A DNA stretch of 64,000 nt from Diphasiastrum complanatum (lineage: Eukaryota; Streptophyta; Lycopodiopsida; Lycopodiales; Lycopodiaceae). Made by a program: the position numbers and the translations under genes. The notes below the pieces were generated by a model. That model made no database searches and was not told where the DNA came from. It worked only from the letters and a program-made list of their open reading frames with translations. Each line of letters opens with the position of its first letter. Within the stretch, counting starts at the first letter, position 1. Below are positions 26,470-38,060 of this stretch, one piece after another. The stretch covers positions 29,407,061 to 29,471,060 of the forward strand of contig CM055092.1 of assembly GCA_029204225.1 (NCBI GenBank), written 5' to 3'.

Positions 26470-27908
26470 TTTCAAACGGCTGGAAAAAATGCTTGTTTTT
26501 TGTGCGGGCCAAATCTTGTGGGAAGATACTTTTAGTCTCAAAAAAGTGGTTTATGAAAATCATCGTAAATACTTGCATGAAGGCCATCCATTCAGAGACA
26601 CTCATAGAAGAGGTTTTGGAGGAAGAGTTGAGAGAGAGATGCCTCCAAAGAGGATGTCCGTGAAAGATTGGCGAATACTATGGGAGGAATCGCAAGCAAA
26701 GCCAATCAATGATATGAAAAGATTATCTATATTTCATCATTTGGAATATTGAAATAACCTTTTGATTAATCACCTACTTGATCCCATGCACATATTTAAA
26801 AATGTGGGTGAATCTATTTGGAAACACTTGATTGGTGAAAAAGATACCATTGCTGCAAGGCACGATCTAAAAGAATCAAACACCAAAAAAGAATATTGGA
26901 TAAAGAATGGTGAAGATCATGCTCCAAAAGTACCTTGGACATTCACTAAGGAGGAGCTTAACCATGTGCGCTCCATTATTCATGACATTAGAACAGCAAC
27001 TGGTTTTGCCCATTCTCTACAGTCATCATTCACAATGGATGGAAAGTTGCAAGGTCTCAAATCTCATGATTGGCTAAAGATGATTCAATTCATCTATCCA
27101 TTATCAATTCGTGGGTGCTTGTCAAAAGATATTTGTGAGACCATATACAAACTATCAATCATTTTCAGGTATTTACATGTCCTTGGTGCATTTTTCTATT
27201 TGGTATTTATTGATTGGAAATTAAAATAGACATAAAATGGATTGAATATGTTGTAGATGGATGTGTTCAAAAGAAATCCGTGAGCTGGATCTTCGCAAGA
27301 GACATGAGGATATGATGGAGATTGTGTGCATGTTTGAGAGATATTTTCGGACTTCCATCATGGACTCACAAGTGCATTTATTGATGCACTTTGTTGAATA
27401 AGTTTCTATTGCTGGTCCAGTGCACACTAGGTATAAGTGCATAAATTATCTTTTGCATGTGTATTTAAACTAAATCAATTGATACATGAACTCATTAAAT
27501 AAAATACTTATTTTTAACCATTTGTGACTTTTTAGGTGGATGTTCTTTATGGAAAGGTACATGAAAGTCTTAAAAGATTTCGTGCATCAAAAGGCAAGGC
27601 CTAAAGGTATCATGTCAGAGGGATGGTTAGTACATGAATGTCTCTTTTATGTTACTGAAATTTTGCACCAACTACATCCATCTGCTCCACTATTGTGGCG
27701 TGATGAGGAAGCCGAAGAGGTAACTAGTGAAAAACCTCAAGGGATGGGAAAGATCCATAGGTTGGCACCCTTCCAACGAGAAAAAATTTCTACATTCATG
27801 CTTTATAATTGTGGAGTTATGGATAAATGGTTAGACCTATATGAAGAAGAAAAAAAAAAAAAAAAGGCCTTGTCTAGAAAGCGCCAACGGCAGAATAGAG
27901 GTAGACAC
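26470..27908 (+). pseudogene. CACTA transposase (Transposase_21 + DUF4218), interrupted
   Basis: Coding blocks in order: 26,489-26,752 (MPPKRMSVKDWRILWEE), a TGA, then 26,762-27,175 (LLDPMHIFKNVGESIWKHL, PWTFTKEELNHVR, LQGLKSHDWLKMIQF, CETIYKLSIIFR). A probable intron ends at about 27,255. Then come WMCSKEIRELDLRKRHEDM and VHLLMHFVE, a stop, and SIAGPVHTR. A second intron follows, then WMFFMERYMKVLKDFVHQKA at 27,540. This is the CACTA TNPD-like transposase with its DUF4218 part. At least two in-frame stops plus a Copia LTR at 27,909 abolish it. Confidence 0.88.
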
Positions 27909-28732
27909 TGTTGATTTCACACGTGTGGATTGTCCACAACATGTACTTGTGATCTCCTAAGGTGTGTAGATGCACCAAGATCAAGACTAGATTGAGATTC
28001 AAGATCAATCTTAGATCCTATGGCAAAAACACACTACTACATGCATTCAATCACTTCGAACTCTCACTCACACGTGTGGGAAGTGTTCCAAAAGTATTCT
28101 AAGTAAAAACAAGCTGCTCTCCTTGGGTAGAGAGATAAAAACCATCATGAGCTCTCGGGTAGAGAGAGAAAGCTAGAAATTCAATGACACTCAAAATCCA
28201 CTCAATCTCAAAATCAATTAGATCCAAATGAGGAGTACAATGATACTAGTAGATCCATGAGCTACCACTATGCCTAACTATGATTTGGACCACACTTTGC
28301 CACCTCTTAATCCTATTGGACCATTGATCCATGCACCTCTAAATTCTATTGGACTATTTTCAAGCAAACCTCAAATTCTATTGGACCACTCATGGTTCCA
28401 CCTCTAAATCCTATTGGACCTCTTAAACTTCATCAAACAAAAGCATTACACTTGTCTACACTCTAATTGGCACAAGTTTGGCCTCCTACTCTATTTTGGC
28501 TCAATAGTGGCATTACAAGTGAAAATGGATAATTTGCCATCTATGCCAAATTTGACCCTATCAACATCCTACACCTAAATGCTTGACTATGAGATTCTAT
28601 GAGACCCCTATATCAAACATTTTTATTTACTTTACAATTCTCCACACGTGGGAACATCCTCCACACATGTGAGATTCACTTAAAACTTCTATCATAAAAA
28701 ATACCAAGCTAGATTTTTGCCAATTTCTCACA
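27909..28732 (-). repeat. Left Copia LTR (3' LTR of the gag-integrase copy)
   Basis: Plus-strand boundaries TGTTGATTTC and TTTCTCACA, i.e. 5' TG..CA 3' in element sense; about 824 bp. The polypurine tract (minus TTTTTTTTTGAGGAG) lies at 28,733-28,747. It contains several CACACGTGTG palindromes and repeats of the word ATCCTATTGGACC. It is nearly identical to the right-hand LTR at 34,364 and clearly more different from the middle one. Confidence 0.88.
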
Positions 28733-28856
28733 CTCCTCAAAAAAAAAGCTTGGAAAGGTACTAGATGACTTGAGAAGTTTGTAAATCTTTTTGAGTGGAC
28801 CCTTTGGTATGCATAAGAAGTGAAGATCAGCCAAGGGATCCATCATAGCAGCACCC

Positions 28857-30165
28857 TCACCATATCCATGATAAGATCTCTTTGGTGGAGATCTCTTGCC
28901 AATGCCTTTGAAGAGTGCTCCACCAATATGCCACTATGATCATGGGCTTCCTCCATGCTTGATGATGATCTTTGATTTGAAAGTTCCACTTGCATGATGG
29001 ATGCACCATAAATAGAGAAATATGAGGCTTCCAAGCCTCATAAGGATCATGGAGATCAAGATCATAAGATGTGAAACAATGATGATTATCAAGATTATGC
29101 TTTCTAGCTTGACTAGTCCACATACAATGAACTATATCCATGATGGATCTAATCTTGATATCAAAGACTATCTTGATCTTTTTTAGGCTAGTTACTCTCT
29201 CAAGGATGTAAGTGTCCACTTTGGATACTTCATTTAATCTCAAGAGGAGTTTACAATTTGCCTCAAAACATGTGAAAACATGATTTTCAAAAAAGTGAGT
29301 ACCAAGCTCAATCTTGTTCTTACTAGAACCAAGAGCATACTTTTGACAATGCAATATCTTGCTTTCAAAAAGTATTGGAAACACATCAACCATGATCCCT
29401 TTGCATGCACTAGGATCTTCCTTCTTCCTTGTTTCCAAGGGAATATGGATAAAGCATAAGCATCCAAAAACTCTAAGGTGATCATCCTTAGGCTTCTTCA
29501 AAAATAAGATTTCATATGGTGACTTTCCTCCAAGAGCTATGTGTGGGAGCCTATTGCAAAGATAATTTGCACAATTAATGGTTTCTCCCCCAAAAATCTT
29601 TGGGTAAAGATGGCTCAATTCTCATAGATTTTGCACATTCACATAGAGATTTATTCTTTCTCTCGGCCACTCCATTCTGAGATGGAGAGTAGACACAAGA
29701 AAACTCTCTTTTAATGTCTTCAAGCTCACAAAAATCTTGAAATTTATTGGAGATATATTCACCACCTCCATCACTTCTAAGAGCTTTAATCTTGAATGAG
29801 AAATGCTTCTCTACATAAGCTTTGAAAATAAGGAAATGATCAAACACCATAGATTTAGAAGCAAGAAGATATATCCAAGTGAATCTTGTGTACTCATCAA
29901 TGAAAGTAACAAAACAAGTGGTTCCTCCTTTGCTTGTAGTTGATGAGAAATGCACATCCGAGTGGATTAACTCCAAAGGATGCTTGCTTTTGATAGAAGA
30001 TCTTGTAAATGGCTTTCTGTGAGATTTAGCAATAGCACAAGCCTCACAAGGCTTGATCTTCTTGGAGAGTGACTTTGGCAAGCCAATAGCTTTGGCTTCT
30101 TTGATCATAGAGAGCATGGATTTGTAGTTGGGATGTCCCAACCTCCTATGTCATAATTCCTCCAT
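28857..30165 (-). pseudogene. Copia integrase region
   Basis: Minus strand: HRRLGHPNYKSM with the preceding Trp codon turned into a TGA, CEACAIAKSH (zinc part), then integrase core residues in LELIHSDVHF, FVTFIDEYTRFTW and RSDGGGEYISNKF, and SPSQNGVAERKN. A frame change near 29,600 leads into TINCANYLCNRLPH and SPYEILFLKKPKDDHLRVFG, the C-terminal region. Similarity fades near 28,860, where reverse transcriptase should begin but is absent. The gene is non-functional through one stop, a frameshift and the deletion. Confidence 0.9.
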
Positions 30166-31433
30166 AGAGAGCTTGTTCACAAGAGCAACATTACAAGCAT
30201 TCACATAGTCATTTGGATCTAGTTTATAGATGCCACCAAATCTATATCCTAATGCAAGTATCTCATCATTCTTCTTGATAGTGCAAGTATCAACATTGAA
30301 TTTTACATCAAGGCCATTATCAAGCAATTGGCCAGCACTAATAAGATTCTTGGTAAGCTTAGGTACATAAAGAACTTTAGAGAGAGAAAGAACTTTAGAG
30401 GATGCAAGCTTCAAGGGAATGTTCCCTATGCCTTCAATAGGACATTCAAAATCATTTGCAGTGTATATTGATTTCTTGACTCCATCATAAGGTACAATAG
30501 AAGAGAAAGAGTCCTTGGAGCTACACATATGTGAAGACGCTCCACTATCAATATACCATAGGCCGTCCTTCTTGAAGGGAGTAGATGAGAAACTAGAGAC
30601 CATAAGAGATCCCTCTCCATCACTTGCAATAGTGTCTTCCTTCTCATTGGTAATGTTGGCTTGCTTGAGTTGATTCTTCTTCTTGAAGCAATTGGTGGCA
30701 TAATGACCTTTCTTGCCACAATAAAAGCACTTGATCTTCTTCTTCTTGAGCTTGGATGATGAAGCATTAGAGGAATCATCTTCCTCCTCATCTTTGTCTT
30801 TGGATTTGACTTTGTCCTTGCTTGAGGATTGTTGATGTTGGTTCTTGCTCCTCCCTTTGTGCTTATCCTTGGCAAAGAGAGCTTTGCCATCATTATGAGT
30901 GAGAGAAAGCTTGTCCATACTCAAGAGCTTGTACTCTTGTCTTGATTCTTCCGAAATTAGCACACTTTGGAGAGCCTCCAAACTTGGTAGCTCCTCCTTA
31001 ATGGCATAGGATTGGACAAGGTTATCAAATTCACTTCTCAAGCCATTCAGAATGACTTGAACTAGCTCATTTTGATTGATGGAATCACCAATGCAAGCAA
31101 GCTCTCTATGAATATCTTTTACTCTCAAAACATAACTAGATGCACTCTCATCACTCTTTTGGATACTTTGAAAGATTTAATTCCTAGAGTGAGAATCCTA
31201 GAGGTATTCTTAGCCTCATAGATAGTCTTGAGACAATCCCAAGCTTCTTTGGCTGTTGTACAAATACCTATCTCCCTCAATATCTCATTAGAGACATTCA
31301 TCTTAATGTAATGGAGAGCCATCCTAGCTCTCTTTTTGTATTTTTGAACCTCTTGAAGAATTTGTGCTTCTTCTTCAAGGCCAAGAACTATGTCCATCAC
31401 GTCTTGAAGGATCAAGATGGACTCCATCCTCAT
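30151..31433 (-). pseudogene. Copia gag and protease
   Basis: Minus-strand gag starts near 31,433 (QDVMDIVLGLEEEAQ) and includes REIGICTTAKEAWDCLKTIY. One frameshift near 31,170 follows, where the other gag copy at 33.3 kb stays open. The main frame (30,151-31,128) has the CCHC knuckle CFYCGKKGHYATNC and the aspartic protease site WYIDSGASSHMCSS. It ends with a stop just before the integrase zinc region. Lys/Asp-rich linker sequence surrounds the knuckle. Confidence 0.9.
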
Positions 31434-32237
31434 TTTTCAAATTGTATAATTTGAAGTGGTCAACCTTTCACTTGGTTCCAACAATGATGAACCCATTGAA
31501 GACATTTGAAGTGAAGAAAACTCAAATGATGAACAATAAATGTTGCTACACACTCTCAATAGGATCCAATAATAGAGTACTATATGATATTGCAACTATT
31601 TGTGAATTGATTCTCACTAGCTACACAAATCTCTCTAAAACAAGATCTATTTCACATCAAATGATGGAGTATAGGCAAAGTTAGGATCAAACACTCTTAA
31701 CACGTGTGAAGTACTCTAAGAAACCAAATTTGACTCAAATACAATGATATTGCATGAAACAAAATGGCTAAGATCTTAAAACAGTGCCTAGATCACATAT
31801 AGATGAGATTGGCAAGCATACAACTGTGATTTTGGATCAACCAAGCAATCTCTTGACCAAACCAAATGTGTCCACCCAGGTTTAGGTGCCCTACCTAACC
31901 CTCTTCAAAAGCTTATACCTTTTGATTGGCTCAACCAAATGAAATGAAACTGATTGCATCAGAAACTAGACAATAATAACTTCAAAACAAACTATCAAGC
32001 AAGATAAATGGATCAAACATGAGAGAGAACTTCCAAACTGAAATTGGATGTTCCTCACATGTGTCTGAGCACCTGATTCCATATAGTACTAGGTCAGACC
32101 CAATCAATGTCCTTTTGATCTCTTTTGATCCAAAATTGAACAAGATAGCTAGAAAAATGGGCCTTGACAATTTCTAGCTCAAGATTGATGAAAAATTTTC
32201 ACTTACATGGATCAAAATGCATGGTAACCTTAGGTAG

Positions 32238-32249
32238 GCTCTGATACCA
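32238..32249 (-). other. Primer-binding site next to the middle LTR
   Basis: GCTCTGATACCA on the plus strand is the complement of the tRNA-Met primer site TGGTATCAGAGC, directly abutting the LTR edge at 32,250. An identical site lies at 34,352-34,363 beside the right LTR. Confidence 0.9.
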
Positions 32250-32986
32250 TGTTGAATTTCACACGTGTGGACTGTCCACTACATGTACTTGTGATCTCCT
32301 AAGGTGTGTAGATGCACCAAGATCAAGACTAGATTGAGATTCAAGATCAACCTTAGATCCTATGGCAAAAACACACTACTACATGCATTCAATCACTTCC
32401 AACTCTCACTCACACGTGCGGGAAGTATTCAAAAAATAATCTAAGTAAAAACAAGCTGCTCTCCTCGGGTAGAGGGAGAAAAAACACCATGAGCTCTCGG
32501 GTAGAGAGAGAAAGCTAGAAATCCAATAACTCACAAAATCCATGAAATCACCAAATCAATTGAATTCAAAATGAGGAGTACAATGATACTAGTAGATCCA
32601 CGAGCTACCACTATGCCTAACTATGATTGGACCATATTTTGTCACCTCTTGATCCTATTGGATCATTGATCCATGCACCTCTTAATTCTATTGGACTATA
32701 TTCAAGCACACCTCAATTTCCTATTGGACCTCACAAGGTTCCACCTCTAGATCCTATTGGACCTCTTGGAATTCATCAAACAAAAGCTTTACACTTGTCT
32801 ACACTCTAATTGGCATGTGTTTAGCCTCTTACTCTATTTTGGCTCAATAGTGGCATTACAAGTGGAAATGCATAATTTGCCATCTATGCCAAATTTATTC
32901 CTATCAACATCCTACACCTAGATGCTTGATGTAAAAAACATAAGAACCCTATATCTAACATAGATAATCTTTTTCAATTCTTCACA
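32250..32986 (-). repeat. Middle Copia LTR shared by two internal regions
   Basis: It runs from TGTTGAATTTCACACG to TCTTCACA, about 737 bp. It serves as 5' LTR for the gag-integrase copy and as 3' LTR for the gag-only copy. By eye it differs from the outer LTRs by many substitutions and small indels, whereas the outer two resemble each other closely. Confidence 0.88.
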
Positions 32987-33607
32987 CTCCTCTCCATCTT
33001 GGTCTTTAGCTTTGTCATTAGAGAAGTGATGGTGTTGCTTCTTACTCCTCTCTTTGTGCTTGGCAAATAGAACCTTTCCATCATCATGATTGAGTGATAG
33101 CTTGTTCATCCTCAAGAGTTTGTACTCTTGTCTTGATTCTTCAGAAATAAGCACACTTTGAAGGGCCTCCAAACTTGGTAGCTCCTCCTTAATGGCATAG
33201 GATTGGACAAGGTTGTCATATTCATCTCTCAAGCCATTGAGAATGACTTGGACTAGCTCACTTTGATTGATTGAGTCACCAATACATGCAAGCTCCCTAT
33301 GAATATCCTTGACTCTCAAAACATAATTACATGCACTCTCATCACTCTTTTGACTACTTTGGAAGATTTGATTTCTAAGAGTGAGGAGCCTAGAGGTGTT
33401 CTTAGCCTCATAGATGGACTTGAGACAATCCCAAGCTTCCTTGGATGTAGAACAATCACCAATCTCCCTCAATATCTCATTAGAGACATTCATCTTAATG
33501 TTGTGGAGAGCCATCCTAGATCTCTTCTTGTATTTTTGTACTTCTTGAAGGACTTGAGGCTCCTCCTCAATCCCAAGTACAATGTCCATCACATCTTGGA
33601 GTATCAT
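32987..33607 (-). pseudogene. Second Copia gag, truncated into the LTR
   Basis: Minus-strand frame from about 33,607 (MILQDVMDIVLGIEEE) stays open through VRVKDIHRELACIGDS-like sequence. It runs into KDQDGEECEELKK, where the frame crosses directly into the middle LTR at 32,986. Everything after the N-terminal two thirds of gag, including zinc knuckle, protease and pol, is deleted. It lacks the frameshift seen in the other gag copy. Confidence 0.88.
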
Positions 33608-34363
33608 GTAAAGTGGAGATAAATAAAAGTGATGAACAAAAAATGTTTCTTCTCTCTCACTATAGGATCCAATAATGGTGTGCTACCATCTCCTATACAA
33701 GATCTTGCAACAAACTATGAGATGATTATCACTAGCTATCTCAATCTCTCCAAAACAAGATCTACTTCACATCAAATGATGGAGTATGGGCAAAGTTAGG
33801 ATCAAACACTCTTAGCACGTGCAAAATACACTAAGAAACCAGATTTGACTCAAATACAATGATATTGTATGAAACAAAATGGCTAAGATCTCAAAACAAT
33901 GCCTAGATCACATATAGATGAGATTGGTAAGCATTCAACTGTGATTTTGGATCAAATAAGCAATCTCTTGATCATACCAAATGTGTCCACCCAGTTATAG
34001 GTGCCCTACCTAACCCTCTTCAAAATCTTATAGCTTCTGATTGGCTCAACCAAATGGAATGAAATTGATTGCATCATAAACTAGACAAAAATAGCTTCAA
34101 AACAAGCTATCTAGCAAGATTTCTGGATCAAACATGAAAGAGAACTCCCAAACTAAAATTAGATGTTCCTCACACGTGTCTGAGCACCTGATTTCGTACA
34201 GTACCAGGTCAGACTTACTCAATGCCCTTTGATCTCTTTTGATCCAAAATTGAACAAGATAGCTAGGAAAATGGGCCTTGACAATTTCTAGTTCAAGATT
34301 GATGAATAGTTTTCACTTAAATGGATCAAAATGCATGGTAACCTTAGGTAGGCTCTGATACCA

Positions 34364-34954
34364 TGTTGAATTCAACATGTGTGGATTGTCCACAACATGT
34401 ACTTGTGATCTCCTAAGGTGTGTAGATGCACCAAGATCAAGACCAGATTGAGATTCAAGATCAATCTTAGATCCTATGGAAAAAACACACTACTACATGC
34501 ATTCAATCACGTCCAAATCTCACTCACACGTGTGAAAAGTGTTCCAAAATTATTCTAAGTAAAAACAAGCTGCTCTCCTCGGGTAGAGAGAGAAAAACCA
34601 TCATGAGCTCTCGGGTAGAGAGAGAAAGCTAGAAATTCAATGACACTCAAAATCCACTCAATCTCAAAATCAATTAGATCCAAATGAGGAGTAAAATGAT
34701 ACTAGTAGATCCATGAGCTACCACTATGCTTAACTATGATTGGACCACACTTTGCCACCTCTTAATCCTATTGGACCATTGATCCATGCACCTCTAAATT
34801 CTATTGGACTATTTTCAAGCAAACCTCAAATTCTATTGGACCACTCATGGTTCCACCTCTAAATCCTATTGGACCTCTTAAACTTCATCAAACAAAAGCA
34901 TTACACTTGTCTACACTCTAATTGGCACAAGTTTGGCCTCCTACTCTATTTTGG
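34364..34954 (-). repeat. Right Copia LTR, truncated
   Basis: It starts TGTTGAATTCAACATG after a primer site and matches the left LTR almost base for base until CTACTCTATTTTGG. There it stops abruptly about 230 bases short of the full LTR and unrelated sequence begins. The lost end is the transcription-start side of the element. Confidence 0.88.
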
Positions 34955-35636
34955 GATACTAAAACCTTGAAAAAGCATCAAAGGTTTCACTTATATCTAA
35001 TAGATAGAAAACTAGCACACAATTCAACCTATTTTGTATCTAATTGGCAAAGTCTTTTGAACACCACAATAAAACTAGAAATAATTGATCTTCACATCCT
35101 GTCACAGCCGTGGAAAGTATAATACTTTGTTCAGATTCAAATCTATTCATTAGACACAAAAATATCACATTCATCATTCATCAATTCCTCATTAAAGAAA
35201 AAACTTGCCAAAATCACCATCTCTTGATAATCTCTCGAAGTATGTAAAAATGAGCTCTCAATCCATATCAAATGATCTCGGATATGAGATTAGCTAGAGT
35301 GCCATTAGGGTATACCCTAAACCCCTGGCTCTCAAAGTCTTAGATCATGCATAATTACCCTCTTGGTAGCTTGAGTCAACTATCTTATAAAAGTAGGTGG
35401 CTGCCCTCATCAAAAATCCCAATCATCTAGGAACACCATGATATAATTCACTTTAGAAAAAAATTTATTTAACTAATTCCATTTCATTATGAACATGCAA
35501 AAAAAAAAAAAAAAAACCTCATCATAATATAATTCACTTTAGAAAAAAAAAATATATAGCCTAATCATAATATAATTCACTTTAGAAATATATTTATTTA
35601 TCTAATTTCATGTCATTATCAACATGCAAAAAAAAA
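34955..35636. repeat. CACTA remainder with a local tandem repeat
   Basis: No transposase continuation is recognisable after the Copia array. Positions about 35,440-35,636 hold three imperfect copies of a unit containing ATAATATAATTCACTTTAGAAA, with TTATTTA and AACATGCAAAAAA segments, ending at the first palindrome of the right subterminal cluster. Confidence 0.6.
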
Positions 35637-35990
35637 AATGCGTGGATAATCCACGCGTGGATATCTTTAACTTTCGGTCTTGTCTGGTGAACAAACTGAA
35701 ATTGTGTGGATAATCCATGCGTGGATTATCCATGCCAAAACTGCTTTCCGACACCGCCAACCTTCCCTCCCAAACAGTTGCCGAAATTTTCAAAATTCAA
35801 TTTTGCATGGATTATCCACGCGCATAAATTTTTCAGCGCCGTGTCAGAAAAACACTGGTAGACTGGCCAAAGGCATGTTCAAAATTTTTTTGGCGTGGAT
35901 AATCCATGCGTGGATGTTCCACACAAACAAAATTTCGGAAAATCGACTAAGTGTCGGGTCTCGCATGGATACTCTGCGTGGATAAACACA
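35637..35990. repeat. Right subterminal palindromic repeat cluster
   Basis: About 15 copies of GCGTGGAT/ATCCACGC and one-base variants occur in both orientations, again as head-to-head GCGTGGATAATCCACGC-type pairs. The cluster ends about 10 bases before the TTTTGTAGT-like terminus. Confidence 0.88.
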
Positions 35991-36003
35991 GAGTTTTGTA
36001 GTT

Positions 36004-36620
36004 GTGTCAATAGATGCCTCACGCTTTGCTTTCTCTATTTTTTTCCTACAATATTTGATGGTATGTCTCTCTTTGTGACAATAGAAACAGATCATCTTCA
36101 TTTTGAACTTTGAAAAGTTATCTTCATCTTCTTTAGAGGATGTAGAAGAAGAAATACCTTTTGACTTTCCCTTTGAGAAAAAAACTTGATCTTGTGGCTC
36201 TTCAAACGCAAAATTGATTCAAGTTTGCTCTTCTTGTAGAAGTAGTCCAACAAGCTCATCAAAAAATATTTTTGATCCTTTTAGAGAAATGCTCAAAGAT
36301 GATATGAAAAGAAGATAAGTCGTAGGAAGATAATTGAGTGTAATAGAGACAAATTGAGATTCATCAATTATCTCATCAATACTAAGAAGCTCTTCTCTAA
36401 GATCCTTGATCTATGACAAATGATTAATCATGACATCATTTTCACACATTTTCAAGAGAGTAGGTTGATTTCGTAGATAAACAACTCTTGAGGTATTCTT
36501 TACTTGAAAAACCTTCGCAAGAGTTTCCCAAGCACTCTTAGAATTTTTGCAAGACCTAACATGGGCAAGTATAGATCTTTTTACCGATAATGCTATGATG
36601 GATAATGCTTGTGCATCTCG
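36004..36620 (-). pseudogene. Minus-strand Copia gag split by the CACTA element
   Basis: On the minus strand: NSKSAWETLAKVFQVKNTSR, then LPTTYLLFISSLS and FDELVGLLLQEEQT, then a Ser-rich linker and the zinc knuckle CFYCHKERHTIKYC. Its four metal ligands (C-X2-C-X4-H-X4-C) are intact. The frame ends in KREASIDTTT at the transposon edge. At least two stops interrupt it. The 5' leader runs to the primer site at 37,648. Confidence 0.85.
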
Positions 36621-37647
36621 TCAATCCCACTTCTTTTGCTCTTCAGAAGATGCTATGGTTGAAGATGTCACCCCAAGTGTAAGAGGTGCAAAGGCCTCCG
36701 GTCTTTCTTCTTCACCACAAACAATTATGTCCCACAATCCTTTTGCAATGAGTAGATTTTTAATCATGAAGCACCAAAAGGAATAAAATTGTCATTCAAC
36801 CTACAACTCCGTTTCTTTAGCCATGAGAATCAGCCAACAAAAGATTTGCTTTTCAAATCCTAAATGTGCCCTAAAAGACGCAAAAACTAGCAAGTATCAA
36901 ATCTGAAAAATCAGCACCGGAATGTGTCAAAACCACACATGTAGATGGATGTAGGAACTCGCCCTCCTACAAGTTTTGTGTGCTAAAAATTTCAGCCTGA
37001 AATTGCATCACAAACTCAAAGAACCAGCAAGCAAAGAATCAGGTTAGCCTCCAATAAAGCTTTTTTCAAAACCCTTCTTCCTTGTCAAAAAATGTGAACA
37101 ATACACACACGGATAGGGCTATTGCAAACACCCTACAAATGGTAATATGATGTCCAATTTTCAGCCTCGGAATGTGATCCTAATCATCACAAAAAATTGG
37201 TGCCTTCTTCCACACCTGGAAACAAGCAAAAAGAGGCGGATCTTCACTTTGTAAAATCAACAAGGGTGCTGATTTTTCAGCCAAATCAGAAGATAAAAAT
37301 TGCTTGTAGATGGGCACCCTCCTGTAAAGGAGCAAATCTAAAAAATATTGTAGCAGTGGACCAATGAAAGTAGGATAAACCTACATGGATGTGGGTGACC
37401 TAAAAGCAGCCCCAAAGAAGATAAGTAATAGTGCTGCAACCTGAAAAATCAGCAAAAAACAACCTGATTTTTGGGCGCCCAAAAACCTATTATCTCCTTT
37501 GATGTGTGGCACCCTCCTGACGGAAAAGAGTCAAAGTGGAACGGATCTTCACTCCAAAACATCAGCAAAGGTGCTGAATTTTGTGATCCCTAAGTGAAGA
37601 CGATCTCTTCTGGTAGGGTGCCCAAAGTCAAGCATAGAAGATACAAG

Positions 37648-38060
37648 GCTCTGATACCATGTAGGAAATCAAAGTGCCAAGATCCTTCTAGCATTCAATC
37701 TCCATATACAAGAAGAAGAGGGAGAGGGTTAGGCACCCTCAAGGAGAGAGAAATTAGTAGCAATGCTTGAAAGAGAATCAATTACAAATGAATAATAAAA
37801 CATATAAATAGGCCTTCCAAGGGCCTAGACTCTTTCAAACTCTAACCTCTAGAACCTTCTAGACCCTAAGCTTATCCACTATCAATTATAGGGCACCCCC
37901 AAAAGTCAAGATAGGGTTCCTTAACATAATTAGACTTTACTTAGACCCACAAGTTACTACTAGACCAAAATTGGGTCCAACTTAACTAAAACTAAATTAA
38001 CATGGTCTAAATAATAAACCTAACCCATGGTTACACAAGTCTCGACCTTTTGGGTCAAAG
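37648..38060 (-). repeat. Primer site and 5' LTR of the gag element
   Basis: GCTCTGATACCA (37,648-37,659) is the complement of the tRNA-Met primer site. The LTR edge is TGTAGGAAATC from 37,660 rightward. A TATAAATA-like word (37,801-37,809) may be the minus-strand or plus-strand promoter box. The far boundary is set only roughly. Confidence 0.6.

Larger units (their letters stand above)
27909..34954 (-). mobile_element. Ty1/Copia array: three LTRs and two internal regions, no reverse transcriptase
   Basis: Order on the plus strand: LTR (27,909-28,732), gag-protease-integrase internal region, LTR (32,250-32,986), short gag-only internal region, truncated LTR (34,364-34,954). All parts are minus strand. 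Primer sites at 32,238-32,249 and 34,352-34,363 abut the middle and right LTRs. Neither internal part keeps reverse transcriptase or RNase H, so the array is non-autonomous. It is inserted in the DUF4218 region of the CACTA transposase. The right end is cut, so no target duplication can be read. Confidence 0.88.
25806..36003 (+). mobile_element. En/Spm (CACTA) DNA transposon carrying a nested Copia array
   Basis: A transposase of the Transposase_21/DUF4218 type lies between two dense clusters of the same palindromic motif, at 25,814-26,290 and 35,637-35,990. That is the layout of CACTA elements with subterminal transposase-binding repeats. Candidate decayed termini are TTTACAAAAAAA at about 25,806 and TTTTGTAGTT at about 35,994-36,003; intact ends would read CACTACAAAA and TTTTGTAGTG. 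Both flanks are minus-strand Copia gag. About 7 kb of the interior is a later Copia insertion (27,909-34,954), so the element itself was roughly 3.2 kb. Exact ends and target duplication are uncertain. Confidence 0.7.
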
